From assembly GCA_028278425.1 (NCBI GenBank), contig JANQEJ010000251.1:1-64000 (forward strand): DNA of 64,000 nucleotides, written 5' to 3'. The notes beneath the pieces are model-generated. The model had not been told where the DNA came from. It ran no database searches and saw only the letters and a list, made by a program, of their open reading frames with translations. This DNA is from Planctomycetota bacterium (GTDB lineage: Bacteria > Planctomycetota > UBA1135 > GCA-002686595). Positions 17,260 through 24,824 of the stretch are shown in pieces (position 1 is the stretch's first letter; the number at the start of each line of letters is the position of its first letter). Position numbers and translations under genes: made by a program.

Positions 17260-18657
17260 TTAGGCGGTCTCGCGTCCCGCCCAGGCGGTCAGGCCGCGCT
17301 CCCGGTCCGATCCGGGGACGGTGTTGTCGAGGACCAGCGCGCAGAGAGCCCCGACCGCCATGCCGGTCTTTCCGACCTGGGTGACGATGTCGCCGAAGGT
17401 CTTCCACGGCTCCGCCTCGAAGACCAGCGGGTGCGCCTTGAAGTACTCCGGCACCGACAAGCCCATGAAGAAGGCGAAGCCGAGGATGAAGAGGTTGCGC
17501 GCCGAGTTCAGGTCGACGAACTGGAGGTTGGAGAGGCCGACCGCCGCGATCATGCCGAACATCGTGCAGTACATCCCGCCGACGATCGGCTGCGGGATGG
17601 TCGTGAAGACCGCGCCGACCTTCCCGATGACCGCGAGCAGCATCATCATGATCGCGCCGCCCTGCACGACGCGGCGGCTGCCGACGCGGGTCAGGCCGAT
17701 CGCGCCGATGTTCTCGCTGTAGGACGTCGTCCCGTTGCCGGTGCCGAAGATCCCCGCGACGAGGCACCCGATTCCCTCCATGCCGATGCCGCGGTTGATC
17801 GTGCGCTTGTCGGGGACCGGGGCGCCGGAGAGCCGCGCGCAGGCGTAGTAGTCGCCCACCGACTCGACGATCGACGCCACGTACCCCGCCAGCATCCCGA
17901 CGAAGGCGGCCAGGCCGAAGATGGGCAACTGGAACGGCAGCGGAACGCGGAACCACCCCGCCGCGGCCACGTTCTCGCCCGAAACGTACGCGGCGTCCTC
18001 CGGGCCGAAAACGCCGGCGACGGTCAGCGCCCAGGCGATGCCCCACGCGACGACGATGCCGAGCAGGATCGGGAAGAGCTCGAAGATCCGGTGCGTGCGC
18101 CGGAGGTACTGGCTGAAGAGGATGATCAGGACGATCGTCAGCCCGCCGATCCGCCAGTCCTTGCCGGCCTCCGGCGCGCCGAACTGGAAGAGCGCGAGCC
18201 CGATCAACGCGATCGTCGGCGCGATCGTGATCGGCCCGACGAAGCGCAGGAGCGCGCCGACCATGCCGGTGTAGCCGACGACGATCTCGACGAGCGCTCC
18301 CAGGATGATCGCTCCTTGCACGTGTTGGAGCCGCACCTCCCAGCCCGCCTCCGCGAGCCCCGCCATGCCGCAGATCGCGATCGTCGGCGCGAGGAACGAG
18401 AACGTCCCGCCCTGCACGAGCGGCAGGCGGTTGCCCAGCGTCGTCTGCAGGAGCGTCGTGATCCCGCTGACGAAGAACATCGTGCTGATCAGCCAGCCGA
18501 GCTCCACCGGCTTGCCCTCGAGCCCGAGGGGTCCGGACAGGATCAGCGGGATCGCCACCGTCGAGCCGAACATCGTGAGGTAGTGCTGCAGACCCAGAAA
18601 AAGGGTCTGGCCCAGCGGCGGCTTGTCGTCGATCCCGTAGATCAGGTTCCCTGACAC
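17260..18657 (-). CDS. NCS2/SLC23-family nucleobase permease
   Basis: About 465 residues, about 14 transmembrane segments, inner membrane. Family signatures are present: VQGGTFSFLAPTIAI in helix 3, ASIVESVGDYYACARLSG in helix 8, and NGTTSYSENIGAIGLTRVGSR. The SYSENIGAIG form is typical of the xanthine/uric acid (UapA) and SLC23 branch rather than the UraA uracil branch, so the substrate may be a purine, pyrimidine or related anion. The GTG start at 18657 has GAGGGAGGA just upstream. The gene is divergent from the cytosine deaminase gene with 60 bp between starts. Import of a base followed by deamination is the simplest joint role. Confidence 0.92.
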   Translation of the reverse strand: MSGNLIYGIDDKPPLGQTLFLGLQHYLTMFGSTVAIPLILSGPLGLEGKPVELGWLISTMFFVSGITTLLQTTLGNRLPLVQGGTFSFLAPTIAICGMAGLAEAGWEVRLQHVQGAIILGALVEIVVGYTGMVGALLRFVGPITIAPTIALIGLALFQFGAPEAGKDWRIGGLTIVLIILFSQYLRRTHRIFELFPILLGIVVAWGIAWALTVAGVFGPEDAAYVSGENVAAAGWFRVPLPFQLPIFGLAAFVGMLAGYVASIVESVGDYYACARLSGAPVPDKRTINRGIGMEGIGCLVAGIFGTGNGTTSYSENIGAIGLTRVGSRRVVQGGAIMMMLLAVIGKVGAVFTTIPQPIVGGMYCTMFGMIAAVGLSNLQFVDLNSARNLFILGFAFFMGLSVPEYFKAHPLVFEAEPWKTFGDIVTQVGKTGMAVGALCALVLDNTVPGSDRERGLTAWAGRETA

Positions 18658-18717
18658 GAGTCCTCCCTCTCGTCCGAGCGGTTGCGCGTCCAGGGCTGAT
18701 TTCCTACGGATACCGCG
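18658..18717. promoter_or_regulatory. divergent promoter region, permease/cytosine deaminase
   Basis: 60 bp shared by two divergent genes. On the minus strand GAGGGAGGA is a strong Shine-Dalgarno for the permease. On the plus side TACGGA (18705-18710) lies 7 nt before the deaminase ATG, with no Shine-Dalgarno, so that message may be leaderless. No recognised operator or riboswitch fits in this short space. Confidence 0.35.
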
Positions 18718-19170
18718 ATGGGAAGGGAAGATCCTTTTCTCGCGGCCGCGATCGAGGAGGCGCGGGCGGGGCTCGCGGAGGGCGGAATCCCCATCGGCTC
18801 GGTGCTGGTGCTCGACGGCGAGATCGTGGGCCGCGGGCACAACCGCCGCGTGCAGAAGGGGAGCGCCGTGCTGCACGCGGAAATGGACTGCCTGGAGAAC
18901 GCCGGACGATTGAAGGCGGGCGACTACCGGCGCGCCGTTCTGTACTCGACGCTGTCGCCGTGCGACATGTGCAGCGGGGCGGTGCTCCTGTACGGCATCC
19001 GGCGCGTGGTCGTCGGCGAGAACCGGACGTTCCGGGGTCCCGAGGACTACGTGCGCTCGCGCGGCGTCGCGCTCGAGATCGTCGACGATCCGGAATGCGT
19101 GAAGCTGATGGAGGACTTCATCGCCGCGAAGCCCGACCTCTGGAACGAGGACATCGGTGAGTCATCGTGA
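18718..19170 (+). CDS. cytosine deaminase, fungal (FCY1) type
   Basis: 150 residues, a complete single-domain zinc deaminase of the CDA fold. Catalytic His53-x-Glu55 (HAE) and Cys82/Cys85 (PCDMC) have exactly the spacing of yeast cytosine deaminase. Specificity residues of the yeast enzyme are also matched: Asn42 (RGHNRR), Phe105 (NRTF), and Trp142 and Asp145 near the C-terminus (WNEDIGE). It should convert cytosine to uracil and ammonia for salvage. Bacteria more often use the unrelated amidohydrolase CodA; this short type is the fungal one, also found in some bacteria. It is divergent from the nucleobase permease. The TGA stop lies inside the left arm of a 43-bp inverted repeat. Confidence 0.93.
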   Translation: MGREDPFLAAAIEEARAGLAEGGIPIGSVLVLDGEIVGRGHNRRVQKGSAVLHAEMDCLENAGRLKAGDYRRAVLYSTLSPCDMCSGAVLLYGIRRVVVGENRTFRGPEDYVRSRGVALEIVDDPECVKLMEDFIAAKPDLWNEDIGESS

Positions 19171-19280
19171 CGTACGGTGCCGCAGCAATTCGTCTACGAT
19201 TCCGCCGCCGAACTGTTGAGTCTTGCCGAAGTCGTCGGGCGGAATCGTAGACGAATTGCTGCGGCACCGTACGTCACGAT
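19164..19280. repeat. perfect 43-bp inverted repeat with 31-nt spacer between convergent genes
   Basis: Left arm 19164-19206 and right arm 19238-19280 are exact reverse complements over all 43 bases; positions 19207-19237 form the spacer. The left arm contains the stop codon of the cytosine deaminase gene and the right arm touches the TAA of the convergent TPR gene. The transcript from either strand would fold into a 43-bp hairpin, so it could serve as a bidirectional terminator or RNA 3' stabiliser. No T-run follows either arm, and the length is far above normal terminator stems. A small non-autonomous mobile element or an assembly fold-back are alternatives. The arms are less GC-rich than the genes around them. 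Confidence 0.95.
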
Positions 19281-20746
19281 TAGCGGATCCGGTCGCGCAC
19301 CGCGTCCGCCTTGTCCGTCTCCCCCTGCGCGTCGTGGGCTTCCGCCAGCCGCAGAAGGATCGTCCGCGTGTCGGGATGGCGCTCGTCCGCGATCTTGAGC
19401 TGCAGCTCGAGGGCTTCCGCGAGGAGGTCTTCGGCTCCTTGGAACCGCTCCTGCTCCATACGGATCGCCGCCAACCCGACGCGCGCCTTCATGTGCGCCG
19501 GAGCGAGCCGGAGGACGCGCTCGTACGTCGCGACCGCATCCGGCGTTCGGCCAAGCTCGCGCTGCATGCTCGCGACGTTGCTCAGGAGTGCCACATTCTC
19601 CGGGTCGAGCTCCGACGCGCGGACGAACGCCGCGAGCGCCTTCTCCCCGTCGCCCTTCCGCAGGTAGAGGCGCGCGGCCAGGTTCGTCGCGTCGAGCGCG
19701 TTGGGGTTCAGGTCGAGCGCACGCTCCACGGCCTCGATCGCCGCTTCGAGCGCGGCCGGATTCCCCGCCTGCGCCTCGAGCGCCGTCGCGCGGATGAGGT
19801 AGGGCCGGAAGGAGTCGGGGTTGAGCGCGATCGCCTCGTCCGCGAGCGCCAGCGCCTCCGGTGCGCGCGCGGCCCGGACGTAGGCGCCGCCCAGGTTCGT
19901 CAGCACCGCCGGGTCGTCGGGATGCTCGGCGCGCAGGCGCTCCAGGATCGCGATCGCGTCCGCCACCTTGCCCTGCGCGAGGAGCCCCTGGCTCCGCGTC
20001 AGGTCCGTGCTGCGGCCGCGCTTCTCGACGAAGACCGAGCCGAAGCGCGGATCGGGCAGGACCGGCCGCGCGCCGCGGCCGCGCGCCGCTTCCTCGCGCG
20101 CCTCCGCCTCGCGGCCGAGCTGGCGGTACGCCGTCGCGAGGAGCTGCCGTCCATAGCCGTCGTTCGGCCCGCCGAGGACGTGCGCGCGTAGAAGCTCGAC
20201 CGCCTCGTCGGCTTCCTCGCGCGCGAGGGCGATGCGGACGAGCCCCACCCAGTTGTTGACGAGCTCCGGCTCCGCCTTCGTCCCGCGCGCGTACCAGTGT
20301 TCGGCGCGCTCGAGGTCGCCGTCGTTCAGAAACCACTGCCCGAGCCGCCAGTACGAACCGCCATAGCCCGGGTCGAGGTCGACCGAGCGCTGCATGTGCG
20401 CGCGCGCCTGCGTCGCGTCGCCGAGGTGCGATTCCGCGATCGCGTAGAGGTACCAGGTCTCGGGATCGTCCTCGTCGAGCGCGACGCTCTGCGCGTAACA
20501 GCGCGCGGCGAGGTCGTGGAGCCCGTTGCCGTGATAGAGCCGGCCGAGCGCGCTCCAGCGCGTCGCGTCGCCGTGCTCCGCATCGATCTTCGCCGCGGCT
20601 TGCCGCACCGCCGACGCGAGCTGCGGATCGAGCGCGTCGACGTCCCGCGGCAGCGGAACCTCCGCCGGCGCGCCGCCGGAAGGACAACCCGCGAGCAGCA
20701 CGACCGGAGCGACGAGGAGGGGGAGGAAACGCGGGAGCCCGCCCAT
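19280..20746 (-). CDS. TPR-repeat lipoprotein
   Basis: 488 residues from ATG 20746. A lipoprotein signal peptide ends in VVLLAGC (lipid-modified Cys near residue 23), so it is probably membrane-anchored and extracytoplasmic. About eight to ten tetratricopeptide repeats follow, for example the helix pair ending AARCYAQSVALDEDDPETWY and later ALAAFVRASELDPENVALL, with the W/L-G-Y-A-P pattern. TPR arrays are protein-interaction scaffolds. It is divergent from an ASPIC/UnbV gene with only 35 bp between starts. In Planctomycetota, TPR and UnbV modules are often paired or fused, as at 27346-29967. A TACAAT box lies 9 nt before the ATG and no Shine-Dalgarno is seen. Upstream in-frame codons were rejected because the signal peptide begins here. 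Confidence 0.88.
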   Translation of the reverse strand: MGGLPRFLPLLVAPVVLLAGCPSGGAPAEVPLPRDVDALDPQLASAVRQAAAKIDAEHGDATRWSALGRLYHGNGLHDLAARCYAQSVALDEDDPETWYLYAIAESHLGDATQARAHMQRSVDLDPGYGGSYWRLGQWFLNDGDLERAEHWYARGTKAEPELVNNWVGLVRIALAREEADEAVELLRAHVLGGPNDGYGRQLLATAYRQLGREAEAREEAARGRGARPVLPDPRFGSVFVEKRGRSTDLTRSQGLLAQGKVADAIAILERLRAEHPDDPAVLTNLGGAYVRAARAPEALALADEAIALNPDSFRPYLIRATALEAQAGNPAALEAAIEAVERALDLNPNALDATNLAARLYLRKGDGEKALAAFVRASELDPENVALLSNVASMQRELGRTPDAVATYERVLRLAPAHMKARVGLAAIRMEQERFQGAEDLLAEALELQLKIADERHPDTRTILLRLAEAHDAQGETDKADAVRDRIR

Positions 20747-20755
20747 TGGCGGCGG

Positions 20756-20771
20756 ATTGTACCGATATACT
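20756..20771. promoter_or_regulatory. back-to-back -10 boxes of two divergent, probably leaderless genes
   Basis: Minus strand: TACAAT (20761-20756) is 9 nt before the ATG at 20746. Plus strand: TATACT (20766-20771) is 10 nt before the ATG at 20782. With a start site about 7 nt after each -10 box, both messages would begin 2-4 nt from the start codon. Only 35 bp separates the genes, so each promoter lies inside the -35 zone of the other. Confidence 0.6.
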
Positions 20772-20781
20772 CGCCCGGCCC

Positions 20782-22479
20782 ATGCCCGCGCGAACGACCG
20801 CACCGCTCACCCTTCTCGGTTTCTTCGTCGCGGGCTGCGGCGACGATGCGGGCGTAGACGGCGGAAGCGCCGAGCCGCCGCCCGCGACGACTCTCGAAGC
20901 GCCATGGTTCGAAGAGGTCGCGCTCGAGCGCGGCCTCGACTTCCTCCACGACTCCGGACACGACGAGCGCTACCTGATGCCGGAGATCATGTGCGGCGGC
21001 GGCGCGCTCCTCGACGCGGACGGCGACGGCGACCTCGACGCGTATCTCGTGCAGAGCGGCCCCTTCCTGGCCGAGCCGGCGTCGCGGCCGGGGAACCAGC
21101 TCTTCCTCAACGACGGGGAGGGGCGCTTCACCGACGCGACGGCCGCGAGCGGCGCGGACGACCGCGGCTACGGCATGGGCGCCGCCTGCGGCGACGTCGA
21201 CGGCGACGGGGACGTGGAGCTCTACGTGACGAACGTCGGGCCCAACGCGCTCCTCTCGAACCTCGGCGCCGGGCGCTTCGAGGACGTCACCGGCGCGGCG
21301 GGCGTCGGCGACGGCGGGTTCGGCGCGAGCGCGGCCTTCTTCGACTACGACCTCGACGGGCATCTCGATCTGCTCACGCTCAACTACCTCCACTGGAGCG
21401 CGGCGAACGAGCTCGAGTGCTTCAACGCGCAGGGCCTGGCGGACTACTGCAGCCCGCAGACCTACGCGAGCCCCGCGCGCGACGTGCTGTACCGCAACCG
21501 AGGCGACGGCACGTTCGCCGACGCGACGGTGGCCGCGGGGCTCGACCGGGCGATCGGGAACGGACTCGGCCTCGCCTGCGGCGACTTCAACGGCGACGGG
21601 CTTCCCGACGTCTTCGTCGCGAACGACGGGATGCCCGACCACCTTTGGATCAACCAAGGGGAGGGCAAGTTCGTCGACGAGGCGCTTTTCGCCGGCTGCG
21701 CGGTCGACCAGGACGGCCGCCCGAAGGCCGGCATGGGCGTCACGGTGGTCGACCTCGACGACGACGGGGACCTCGACCTGCTCGTGTGCAACCTGGCGAA
21801 CGAGACCGACTCGCTCTTCCTGAACCAGGGCGGCTACTTCCGCGATTCGACCGCCGTCGCGGGCCTCGGCCTCGCCAGCCGGCCCTTCACGCGTTTCGGC
21901 ATGGCCTGGTTCGACTTCGACCAGGACGGCGCGCTCGACCTGTTCCAGGCCAACGGGCGCGTCAACCGCCAGGCGACGCTCTACTCCGACGACCCCTTCG
22001 CGGAGCCGAACATGCTCTTCCGCGGCGAGGGCACGCGCTTCGAGGTCGTCCCGAACGGCGGCACGCGCGAGGAGTTGATCGCCACGAGCCGCGCCGCGTG
22101 CTTCGGCGACGTCGACGGCGACGGGGCGGTCGACGTGCTCGTAGTCAACCGCGACGAGCGCGCGCACCTCTTGCGCAACGTCGCGCCGGCCCGAGGAAGC
22201 GCGGTCCTTCTCCGCGCCGTCGGGCCGAGCGGCGCGGACGCGCTCGGCGCGACGCTCACGCTCGACGTCGGTAAGCGGAGGATCACGCGCGACGTGCGCG
22301 CCGCCTTCAGCTATCAGGCTTCCAACGACCCGCGCGTCCACGTCGGCCTCGGCAACGCCACGCGCGTCGACAACGTGGTCGTCCGCTGGCCCGACGGGGC
22401 GCGCGAAGGCTTCGGCGGCTTCGACGCGGGCGGCGTCGTGACGCTCCGCCGCGGTGAGGGACAGGCCGTCCCGGATTGA
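20782..22479 (+). CDS. secreted FG-GAP/ASPIC-UnbV protein
   Basis: About 565 residues. A lipoprotein-like leader ends LLGFFVAGC. A beta-propeller follows, built from repeats of the form LDADGDGDLDAYLVQSG and LFLNDGEGRFTDAT, each with a DxDGDGDxD calcium loop. Residues ~480-555 form the ASPIC/UnbV tail (ITRDVRAAFSYQASNDPRVHVGLG, then VVRWPDGAREGFGGFDAGG). Such proteins are extracellular or periplasmic Ca-binding propellers without known enzymatic activity. The start at 20782 was chosen because the signal peptide begins here and a TATACT box lies 10 nt upstream. It is divergent from the TPR lipoprotein and 27 bp ahead of a DUF4920-like gene, which however has its own -10 box. Confidence 0.9.
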   Translation: MPARTTAPLTLLGFFVAGCGDDAGVDGGSAEPPPATTLEAPWFEEVALERGLDFLHDSGHDERYLMPEIMCGGGALLDADGDGDLDAYLVQSGPFLAEPASRPGNQLFLNDGEGRFTDATAASGADDRGYGMGAACGDVDGDGDVELYVTNVGPNALLSNLGAGRFEDVTGAAGVGDGGFGASAAFFDYDLDGHLDLLTLNYLHWSAANELECFNAQGLADYCSPQTYASPARDVLYRNRGDGTFADATVAAGLDRAIGNGLGLACGDFNGDGLPDVFVANDGMPDHLWINQGEGKFVDEALFAGCAVDQDGRPKAGMGVTVVDLDDDGDLDLLVCNLANETDSLFLNQGGYFRDSTAVAGLGLASRPFTRFGMAWFDFDQDGALDLFQANGRVNRQATLYSDDPFAEPNMLFRGEGTRFEVVPNGGTREELIATSRAACFGDVDGDGAVDVLVVNRDERAHLLRNVAPARGSAVLLRAVGPSGADALGATLTLDVGKRRITRDVRAAFSYQASNDPRVHVGLGNATRVDNVVVRWPDGAREGFGGFDAGGVVTLRRGEGQAVPD

Positions 22480-22493
22480 GCCTCGCCGGTTGC

Positions 22494-22499
22494 TAGAAT
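22494..22499 (+). promoter_or_regulatory. extended -10 box, leaderless start of DUF4920-like gene
   Basis: TAGAAT preceded by TGC (an extended -10) lies 7 nt before the ATG at 22507. No Shine-Dalgarno exists between the upstream stop codon and the ATG, so translation of a leaderless message is likely. Confidence 0.55.
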
Positions 22500-22506
22500 C
22501 CGAGCC

Positions 22507-22893
22507 ATGTTCGTGCGGAGGCTTGCGATCGCCGCCGCGGCTCTCGCCGCCGCGTGCACCGCGGACCCGACGGGCTCGGCGGAGGACTTCGGCAAGCCCG
22601 TCGACGTCGCCGCGGCGCGTTCCTTGGCGGCGGCGCTCGCCGGAGACACGCTCCCCGTGGGCGAGATCACGCTCTCCGGACGGATCGGCGACGTGTGTAC
22701 CGGCGAGGGTTGCTGGTTCGTCCTCCAGGAGGTCGAGGGCGCACAGCTTCGCGAGGTGTTCGTCGACTTGAACCGCGGCGCGGGTTTCACCGTGCCGGCC
22801 GACGTGGCCGGCCGCGACGCCGTCGTCCGCGGCCGCTTCGCGGGCGAGCTGGACGAGCCGGAGCTCCTGGCGGTCGGACTGCGCGTCGAATGA
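22507..22893 (+). CDS. DUF4920-like OB-fold lipoprotein
   Basis: 128 residues. The lipoprotein signal ends LAAAC at about residue 18. The mature domain has the DUF4920 core: an OB-like strand (ITLSGRIGDVC), a conserved Cys-x4-Cys-Trp (CTGEGCW), a strand with hydrophobic residues (FVLQEV), a mid-domain glycine-proline turn and the closing strand VVRGRFAGELDEPELLAVG. The two Cys may bind metal or form a disulfide. The stop overlaps the start of the ABC permease gene (ATGA), so the two are translationally coupled. This suggests an accessory lipoprotein of that transporter. Biochemical function of the family is unknown to me. Confidence 0.75.
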   Translation: MFVRRLAIAAAALAAACTADPTGSAEDFGKPVDVAAARSLAAALAGDTLPVGEITLSGRIGDVCTGEGCWFVLQEVEGAQLREVFVDLNRGAGFTVPADVAGRDAVVRGRFAGELDEPELLAVGLRVE

Positions 22894-24071
22894 CGGGCCG
22901 GCTGGGGACGACGTTCGCCTGGGCGTTCGCGAGCGTCGCCTTCCACCGCGCGCGTTCCGTCGCCGCGGTGTTGCTCGTCGCGGTGGCGACCGCGCTTGTC
23001 GCGTGCACGCTCGGCTTCCAGGCCGGCTTCGAGCGCGCGCTCGACCGCAACGTCGAGGCGCTGGGCTACCAGGTCCTCGTCACCGGCAAGGGCTGTCCCC
23101 ACGAGGCGGCCACGCTGATCCTGCGCGGCGGATCGATCCCGATGTACATCCAGGACGACGTGTACCGCCACGTCGTGGCGCAGCCCGAGGTGGCGGAGTC
23201 GACGCGCTTCCTGATGCAGTCGGTGCCGGGCGAGCTCCCCGGCGCGCGGCAGCTCTACGTGGGGATCGATGACGACTTCCTGCGGCTCAAGCCCGGCGTC
23301 GCGTTTCAGCGCGGAGAGTGGTTCAGCGCGGAGACGGCCGGCGAGGCGATTCTCGGCTTCAACGTGGCCGAGTTTCGCCGCCTGAACGTCGGCGACTCGA
23401 TCGAGCTCCTCGGGCGCGAGCTGACGGTGCGCGGCGTGCTGGACAAGCTCGGCACGCAGGACGACGGCACGGTCTTCCTGCCGCTGGCCGTGGCGCAGGA
23501 CGTCTTCGAGAAGCCGGATCGCCTGACCGGCATCGGCCTGCGGCTGGACGACCTCGGCGAAGCCGCCGGTCTCGTCGACCGCCTGTACGACGTGCCGTCG
23601 ATCCAGGTCGTCCGCATGTCGCAGGTCCAGTCGGCCGTGCTCGGCGTGCTGCGGGGAATGCGCGCGCTGTTTCTCGCCTTCGCGGCGGTCTGCGTGGCGC
23701 TTGCGCTGCTCGGCGTGTTCGGCGCCGCGCTTCTCGCGCTGCAAGAGCGGCGCGGCGAGCTCGGCGTGCTGCGTGCGCTCGGTTGTCCGGGCGGCACGCT
23801 CTTCCGGCTCGCCTGGTGCGAATCGCTCGTGCTGAGCCTGCTCGGCGCCGTTGTCGGGATCCTCGTCGCGATCGCCCTGCGCGGCGCGGCCGAGAGCTTC
23901 GTGCGCGCGAACCTCTCGTTCGTTCCCGGCGGGCCTATCGTCGAGACGACGCCCGCCGTCCTCCTGACGAGCGTCGCGCTCGTCGTCGCGCTGTGTCTCG
24001 CCGCCGCCGCGCTCCCCGCGTGGCGCAGCGCCGCCGCGCCGCCGGCGACCTCGATGCGGGGGGCGGGATGA
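22890..24071 (+). CDS. FtsX/MacB-type ABC transporter permease
   Basis: 393 residues with the MacB/FtsX topology. One transmembrane helix near residues 15-38 (VAAVLLVAVATALVACTLGF) precedes a periplasmic domain of ~220 residues (MPMYIQ-like strands, GVAFQRGEWFSAETAGEAILG). Three C-terminal helices follow: around FLAFAAVCVALALLGVFGAAL, LVLSLLGAVVGILVAIALRG and LLTSVALVVALCLAAAALPAW. The element ERRGELGVLRALGCPGG is the FtsX coupling helix region. Such permeases extract or export lipoproteins, lipids or peptides using force from the cytoplasmic ATPase. The stop overlaps the ATPase start by 4 bp. Four transmembrane helices fit a homodimeric MacB-like transporter, but no MFP partner gene is visible. 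Confidence 0.92.
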   Translation: MTGRLGTTFAWAFASVAFHRARSVAAVLLVAVATALVACTLGFQAGFERALDRNVEALGYQVLVTGKGCPHEAATLILRGGSIPMYIQDDVYRHVVAQPEVAESTRFLMQSVPGELPGARQLYVGIDDDFLRLKPGVAFQRGEWFSAETAGEAILGFNVAEFRRLNVGDSIELLGRELTVRGVLDKLGTQDDGTVFLPLAVAQDVFEKPDRLTGIGLRLDDLGEAAGLVDRLYDVPSIQVVRMSQVQSAVLGVLRGMRALFLAFAAVCVALALLGVFGAALLALQERRGELGVLRALGCPGGTLFRLAWCESLVLSLLGAVVGILVAIALRGAAESFVRANLSFVPGGPIVETTPAVLLTSVALVVALCLAAAALPAWRSAAAPPATSMRGAG

Positions 24072-24751
24072 GCCTCGTCGCCGCGACGGGCCTCCGCAAG
24101 GACTACCGCCAGGGCGGAGACGTCGTCGCCGCGCTGCGGGACGTGGCGCTCGCGGTCGAGGAGGGCGAGTTCCTCTGCGTCACCGGCCCGTCGGGCTCGG
24201 GCAAGTCGACGTTGCTCTCGCTTCTCGCGGGGCTCGACCGCCCGACGCGCGGCTCGGTCACGTTCCGCGGCGAGGCGCTCGAGACCGCCTCCTCCGGCCG
24301 CCTGGCGGAGTTGCGCCGCACGGGCATGGGTTTCGTGTTCCAGGACTTCCGGCTCGTGCGGCACCTCACCGCGCGGGCCAACGTGCGGCTGCCGCTCCTC
24401 TTCGCCGGCGACGGCGAGGACCGCGCCGACGAGCTCCTCGAACGCGTCGGCCTCGCCGCTCGCGCCGGCCATCGCCCGCACGAGCTCTCGCGCGGCGAGA
24501 TGCAGCGCGTCGCCGTCGCGCGCGCCCTGGTCCACGACCCGGCCGTCGTCTTCGCCGACGAGCCCACGGCGAGCCTGGACCGGGCGAACCGTGAAGCGGT
24601 GTGGAGGCTCCTGAGCGAGCTTCACACCGAGCGTGGGCTGACGCTCGTCGTCGCGGCGCACGACGCCGAGCAGGTGCCCGGGGCCGCGCGGACCGTGCGG
24701 CTCGCGGACGGGCGGATGGTGGAACCTCTGCGTCGTGGAACCGACGGATGA
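24068..24751 (+). CDS. LolD/MacB-type ABC transporter ATPase
   Basis: 227 residues, cytoplasmic. Walker A is GPSGSGKST (about residue 40), the Q-loop lies in FVFQDFRLV, Walker B with catalytic Glu in VVFADEP, and the H-loop in VVAAHD. The signature motif is LSRGEMQRVA, where LSGGQ is normal. The Gly-to-Arg and Gln-to-Glu changes keep the LolD-like LSGGExQR pattern only in part. It powers the permease immediately upstream (overlapping stop/start ATGA). Together with the DUF4920-like lipoprotein it forms a three-gene operon likely acting on envelope lipoproteins or lipids. The next gene begins 74 bp later with its own promoter. Confidence 0.93.
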   Translation: MSLVAATGLRKDYRQGGDVVAALRDVALAVEEGEFLCVTGPSGSGKSTLLSLLAGLDRPTRGSVTFRGEALETASSGRLAELRRTGMGFVFQDFRLVRHLTARANVRLPLLFAGDGEDRADELLERVGLAARAGHRPHELSRGEMQRVAVARALVHDPAVVFADEPTASLDRANREAVWRLLSELHTERGLTLVVAAHDAEQVPGAARTVRLADGRMVEPLRRGTDG

Positions 24752-24790
24752 GTGGCGTTCTATTGCGAAATTAGCTGAATTATCTTGTGA

Positions 24791-24818
24791 GGGTAAATCG
24801 GGTAAACATTCCTATAAT
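24791..24818 (+). promoter_or_regulatory. AT-rich promoter with tandem GGGTAAA repeats
   Basis: Consensus TATAAT (24813-24818) lies 6 nt before the ATG of the AAA ATPase gene, giving a leaderless message. Directly upstream GGGTAAA occurs twice (24791-24797 and 24800-24806), spaced 9 bp start to start, where a -35 would be expected; no TTGACA is present. The arrangement resembles an activator or repressor half-site pair. The local A+T content is conspicuously higher than that of the flanking genes. Confidence 0.55.
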
Positions 24819-24824
24819 CCGCCC

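Noticed and set aside
17158-18654. 498-codon plus-strand frame across the permease gene
   Set aside because: Antisense to a conserved NCS2 permease; no start signal or domain.
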